Origin: Pseudaquidulcibacter sp041917055
GTDB lineage: Bacteria; Pseudomonadota; Alphaproteobacteria; Caulobacterales; Aquidulcibacteraceae
Assembly (NCBI GenBank): GCA_041917055.1
Contig: JAYRYJ010000005.1
Span: 123,483 to 187,482, forward strand
DNA: 64,000 nucleotides
Reading direction: 5' to 3'
Within the stretch, counting starts at the first letter, position 1. Every line of letters begins with the position of its first letter. The notes below the pieces were generated by a model that saw nothing but the letters and a program-made list of their open reading frames with translations, was not told where the DNA came from and did no database searches. Of this stretch, positions 60,716 to 64,000 are shown in pieces. The position numbers and the translations under genes are program-made.

Positions 60716-62605
60716 CTAAACAATTACTTGTGTGCCCAATTCGACGACGCGACCTGATGGGATTTTAAAGAAATCGGTGGCATTGGTCGAGTTTTTTGAC
60801 AGATAAATATACAAATAATCCTGCCACAAAGGCATGCCTGAGTTTTTGCTTGCTATCAAAGTTCGGTGGCCCAAAAAGAATGAAGTTGCCATAATATCAA
60901 ATTTCATTCCATTTTTGCGGCATAAAGTTAATGCCTTCGGAATATTGGGGCTTTCCATAAAGCCGTATTTTACAATTATCCTATTCACATTTTCCGAAAT
61001 TGGCGTGATTTCCAGCCGTTCAGAATCGTCTAATCTTGGGGTTTCAACGGTTTCGACTTTCAAAATCGCAATTTTCTCGTGGAGAATATGATTGTGCTTT
61101 AGATTATGTGTCATAGCAACCGGCGCAAGTTCAGGGTCAGAGGTCAAGAATATTGCGGTTCCGGGCGCTTTTTGAATGCCGTGTTTATGAAGATTTTCGA
61201 GCAGTTTTGCCAAAGGAATGGCATCGCGACGCGCTTTATGTGAAAGGATTTTTGAACCGCGAGTCCATGTCCACATGATGGTTACGATTGCGCCGCCCAA
61301 AACCAATGGCATCCATGCGCCATGTGGGATTTTTAATAATTGGGCGGAAATAAAAATACTGTCCAAAATCAAAAAGGGAATGAAGAATGCAAAAGTCTGC
61401 CAAATGCGCCAGTTCCAAATATGGGCAATTACGGGAATTGCCAATAAAGTGCTGGTTAGCATAGTTCCGGTAATCGCCATGCCGTATGCATAGGTTAGTG
61501 CCGACGAAGTTTTGAAGGCGAACACAATTATCAAAACCCCAATCAAAAGCATCGTATTTATGCTTGCGACGTAAATCTGCCCTGCCTGAGTTTCTGAAGT
61601 TCGGGTTATTTGCATTCTTGGCAATAGGCCCAGTTGCACTGCTTGTTGTGTTACAGAAAATGCGCCTGTTATCACCGCTTGGGACGCAATAATCGCCGCC
61701 AAAGTTGCCATAATCATAACCGGCCAAAACGCAAATTGCGGAACCATCATCCAAAATGGATCTTTCGCGCCATCAGGATTTGCCAAAACGAATGCGCCTT
61801 GCCCTAGGTAATTTATCGCAAGGCACGGGAAAGCGACAAAGAACCATGCCGCGCGTATTGGCCCTTTTCCAAAATGCCCCATATCGGCATAAAGTGCCTC
61901 CGCCCCCGTTACGGTTAGGAAAACCGCGCCCAAAACGATAAGTGAAATCCCTGCGTCATGTATCAGAAAATTAAATGCTGAAATCGGGTTCAATGCGGCA
62001 AGGATTCTAAGAGATTTATCGTCAAAAATATGCACAATTCCTAACCAAGCTAGTGTTGCAAACCAAACCAAAGTAATTGGCCCGAACCAGGCCGCGACAA
62101 CATGCGTTCCTTTAGATTGCACAATGAAAAGGCCGATAAGGATTGCGGTCGAAATCAATAAAATAAAGGGTTCCAGAAATGGCCCAATTATTGGTGCTTG
62201 TTTCAAACCTTCAATCGCGCCTAAAACTGAAACTGCCGGCGTTATAATGCCGTCACCATAGAAGAACGCTGCGCCCAAAATGCCTGCGAAAAATACCCAT
62301 TTTGAATTGCCGCCGACAAACCTTTGCGCCAATGCCATTAAGGCCAAAGTGCCGCCTTCGCCATTATTATCGGCGCGCATAAGGAAAACCACATATTTGA
62401 CAGACACCACAAGGATTAAGGCCCAAATCATAAGCGAAATTATGCCAATTACCGATGCTTCTAAAGCAAGGCCGCCTTTGGCGTGAAACAAGGATTCGCG
62501 AAACGCATAAAACGGGCTTGTGCCTATGTCACCAAAAACTACACCGACCGAACCCAATGCCAAAGTTAGGAAAGTCTTTATTTCCTTGTCTTGTTTTTCA
62601 ATCAT
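60716..62605 (-). CDS. kup: Low-affinity potassium transporter Kup
   Basis: A 629-residue K+ symporter with about 12 transmembrane helices. Family text is SVGVVFGDIGTSPFYAFRESLF, NNGEGGTLALMALAQRF, FFYGDGIITPAVSVLGAIEGL, DMGHFGKGPIRAAWFFVAFPCLAINYLGQGA and AYGMAITGTMLTSTLLAI. The cytosolic C-terminal domain (from about residue 450) is present, ending with RVVELGTQVIV. It has GGGG eight bases before its ATG. It is the first large gene of kup-kdpD-kdpE and lies just after an intrinsic terminator, suggesting attenuation. Confidence 0.95.
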   Translation of the reverse strand: MIEKQDKEIKTFLTLALGSVGVVFGDIGTSPFYAFRESLFHAKGGLALEASVIGIISLMIWALILVVSVKYVVFLMRADNNGEGGTLALMALAQRFVGGNSKWVFFAGILGAAFFYGDGIITPAVSVLGAIEGLKQAPIIGPFLEPFILLISTAILIGLFIVQSKGTHVVAAWFGPITLVWFATLAWLGIVHIFDDKSLRILAALNPISAFNFLIHDAGISLIVLGAVFLTVTGAEALYADMGHFGKGPIRAAWFFVAFPCLAINYLGQGAFVLANPDGAKDPFWMMVPQFAFWPVMIMATLAAIIASQAVITGAFSVTQQAVQLGLLPRMQITRTSETQAGQIYVASINTMLLIGVLIIVFAFKTSSALTYAYGMAITGTMLTSTLLAIPVIAHIWNWRIWQTFAFFIPFLILDSIFISAQLLKIPHGAWMPLVLGGAIVTIMWTWTRGSKILSHKARRDAIPLAKLLENLHKHGIQKAPGTAIFLTSDPELAPVAMTHNLKHNHILHEKIAILKVETVETPRLDDSERLEITPISENVNRIIVKYGFMESPNIPKALTLCRKNGMKFDIMATSFFLGHRTLIASKNSGMPLWQDYLYIYLSKNSTNATDFFKIPSGRVVELGTQVIV

Positions 62606-62620
62606 TATTTACCCCAGACC

Positions 62621-62646
62621 AAAAAGCCCCGACTATTCGTCGGAGC
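62621..62646 (-). terminator. Intrinsic terminator / probable attenuator upstream of kup
   Basis: Read on the minus strand: GCTCCGAC-GAATA-GTCGGGGC, an 8-bp stem with one G-U pair, then GCTTTTT (T-tract 62625-62621). The kup ATG is 16 bases further on, too close for an independent promoter after the hairpin. So transcription of kup must pass this site, or start upstream. The stop codon of the 30-codon ORF lies in the loop and stem, so a ribosome finishing that ORF would block or release the hairpin. Confidence 0.8.
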
Positions 62647-62725
62647 GATACATTTTGCTGAACATTATTGAGAGTGTGCCGATTGCGAGTAAGGTCGCAA
62701 TTATGGCCACGCCTAAAAAGAACAT
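62633..62725 (-). CDS. 30-residue hydrophobic ORF, leader peptide or small membrane protein
   Basis: The ATG at 62725 has a CGAGG Shine-Dalgarno five bases upstream. The peptide begins MFFLGVAIIATLLAIGTL and ends SKMYRSDE: one transmembrane helix with a short charged cytosolic tail. Its size and single-helix shape resemble KdpF-like small proteins, but the sequence does not match KdpF by eye. The stop codon (62635-62633) is inside the attenuator hairpin. It could be a true small subunit, a leader peptide, or both. Confidence 0.6.
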   Translation of the reverse strand: MFFLGVAIIATLLAIGTLSIMFSKMYRSDE

Positions 62726-62795
62726 TTCAACCTCGTGAAACGCGGTTTAGGCTTTCAAGCGTATTGGCAGTGTATAGATTGCGCTTTTTGCCGTA

Positions 62796-64000
62796 TTATT
62801 TTTGTATAAATGGCAGTTTGGGCAAAGGTAATTGGAAATGATTGCGACCGTCATCGACCAATTTATTCATCATCATGCCCTTAATCGGAGCCATTTTATC
62901 GGCGATTTCAATTAAAGCGCGGCGCGCGATTTTCGCGGGGAATGTGTCATTGGTGTAAAGATTTACTATACCCGCCGTCATTAAATAAAGCGGCAAAGTG
63001 TCTTTGCGGTGTTTACGGTCAAATTCGCCTAAAACCTGTGGTGCGCCAATGTCTTGACCACGCTTTTGCGCTTTCAATGCCGCATTTATTAGATTTTCAA
63101 TTGATAAAAGCCCGAAATTAAATCCATGCGCAGTTACGGGATGCATACCCACCGCCGCATCACCGATTGTAGCAAAACGCGGCGCGATAAAGCGGTTTGA
63201 ATAAACGCCAACCAAGGGATAGGCGAATTTTTCGGAAATTAATTCCATTTTACCCAATCGGTTTTGGAATTTATCGGCAACCCAATAATTGAATTCTTCG
63301 TCGGATTTCCCAAGCAATTCTTCGATTTGCCACGGTTTCATGGTTATTACAGCGGACGAAACATCACCAACCAATGGCAACATCGCCAAAGTATAACCTT
63401 CGCCAAACCATTCATTCGCGACATTTTCGTGTGGCTTTTCATGTTTCATACGGCAAACCACCATGGTTTTGCCAAAATCAAACATTGATGCCGATACACC
63501 AATACGTTTGCGTATGGTTGAAAAGCGCGAATCCGCAGCGAGTAATAATTTTGCTTCAATAATTTCGCCGGATTTGAGCTTTGCAGCTACACTCTCGGCT
63601 TTACGATCAATATCGATTATTTCATTGTCGCACAGAATTTTGACGTTTTCATCTTTCGCCACGACATCATAAGCATATTGGCGAACCAAATGATTGGAAA
63701 CAACATAGGCAAGATTGGGCGCAAGGCTTGAATCAAGGGTCATTCTGCCTTGATTATCGCCATTATTGACAATGGCTTTATCGATTGTCGAAATCGAATC
63801 GGGCGCAAATTTTTGCCAAATTCCCAGTTCCGCCAAGATTTCCTTTGATTTATGCGTAAGGGCAATATCACGACCATCATATTGCGGATTGGCAATTGCC
63901 TCAGCCGCCTGTTTTTCGATAATAACGGTCTTGAAACCATGCAAAGACGCCATTGCGGCGAAGGAAAGCCCGGCGGGCCCCGCGCCATTAATCACAAAAT
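62796..64000 (-). CDS. UbiH/UbiF/Coq6-family FAD hydroxylase (5' end outside window)
   Basis: A flavin monooxygenase of the ubiquinone-ring hydroxylation family, with the frame open to the window edge. Motifs: FAD-binding INGAGPAGLSFAAMASLHGFKTVIIEK at the N-terminus, the DG motif in RKRIGVSASMFDFGKT-containing VLLAADSRFSTIRK, and the second FAD site RFATIGDAAVGMHPVTAHGFNFGLLSIENL. The C-terminal domain is complete, ending LPKLPFIQK. Which ring position it hydroxylates (UbiH, UbiI, UbiF, UbiM or UbiL type) cannot be settled by eye. About 5-10 N-terminal residues are missing. Confidence 0.88.
   Translation of the reverse strand, partial: FVINGAGPAGLSFAAMASLHGFKTVIIEKQAAEAIANPQYDGRDIALTHKSKEILAELGIWQKFAPDSISTIDKAIVNNGDNQGRMTLDSSLAPNLAYVVSNHLVRQYAYDVVAKDENVKILCDNEIIDIDRKAESVAAKLKSGEIIEAKLLLAADSRFSTIRKRIGVSASMFDFGKTMVVCRMKHEKPHENVANEWFGEGYTLAMLPLVGDVSSAVITMKPWQIEELLGKSDEEFNYWVADKFQNRLGKMELISEKFAYPLVGVYSNRFIAPRFATIGDAAVGMHPVTAHGFNFGLLSIENLINAALKAQKRGQDIGAPQVLGEFDRKHRKDTLPLYLMTAGIVNLYTNDTFPAKIARRALIEIADKMAPIKGMMMNKLVDDGRNHFQLPLPKLPFIQK

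Noticed and set aside
62633..62725. Calling the 30-residue ORF kdpF
   Set aside because: Only size and a single helix agree; no KdpF motif is recognisable and kdpABC is absent.
62455..62738. Plus-strand ORFs overlapping the kup start and leader
   Set aside because: No Shine-Dalgarno or family match; they are antisense to kup and its leader.

Overview
The window looks like chromosomal DNA of a low-GC alphaproteobacterium. Several family markers point that way: DUF1491, two DUF2336 proteins, a PAS_5-type protein, a stand-alone DnaA-C-terminal protein, PleC/DivJ-like and FeuPQ-like kinases, and an RcGTA-type gene transfer agent (GTA) locus. Base composition is clearly AT-leaning, unlike most GTA-bearing alphaproteobacteria. 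Caulobacterales or Hyphomonadaceae-like groups are my best guess, but the order is not proven by anything I can see. Genes are densely packed, with many 4-bp operon overlaps and three convergent pairs whose stop codons overlap. I see no rRNA, tRNA, CRISPR array or transposase.

Layout. 0-16 kb: a partial mmsB; a HicAB toxin-antitoxin locus whose toxin carries an in-frame stop; prfC; a divergent SDR/LysR pair; small conserved genes (DUF1491, sufE, DnaA-like, PAS_5, DUF2336); rplS with a strong terminator and a 165-bp palindromic element; a Sua5-type tsaC; a DUF6249/ECF-sigma/membrane-protein operon; and a YceI - cytochrome b561 - YceI operon. 16-24 kb: an acyl-CoA dehydrogenase, a second DUF2336 protein, a secreted PAN/proline-rich protein, an ABC-F ATPase and a PBP1A-class penicillin-binding protein.

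24.3-36.7 kb: a nearly complete RcGTA-like head-tail cluster in the order terminase (g2), portal (g3), g3.5, protease (g4), capsid (g5), adaptor (g6), tail terminator (g8), tail tube (g9), g10, g10.1, short tape measure (g11), g12, g13, g14 peptidase and the g15 megatron-type tail fibre/baseplate protein. No g7 (head stopper) is present. The portal C-terminus is encoded by an inserted palindromic repeat, and g12 has a one-base frameshift. This cluster may therefore be decaying, or it may be unusual.

36.7-55.5 kb: a DnaJ-like chaperone, a C26 peptidase, then PepSY-feuP-feuQ, ccmIEFH (cytochrome c maturation), degP, a second two-component system and glnE. From memory this resembles a conserved rhizobial order (feuPQ, cycHJKL, degP, regulator/kinase, glnE). 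Here it is interrupted by an unknown 456-residue gene with a 558-bp AT-rich spacer holding a 15-2-15 palindrome, and by a membrane protein, a solitary flagellin and an ArsR repressor.

55.5-64 kb: an EF-hand protein with an ECF sigma factor and a probable anti-sigma partner; a divergent polysaccharide deacetylase; and a kup-kdpD-kdpE potassium operon without kdpFABC. That operon is preceded by a 30-codon hydrophobic ORF whose stop codon lies inside an intrinsic terminator. A UbiH-family hydroxylase runs off the right edge.

The most interesting leads are the probable attenuator ahead of kup, the possible AUA start of the short KdpD, the damaged GTA, the hicA nonsense codon under a perfect palindromic promoter, and the two long palindromic elements.
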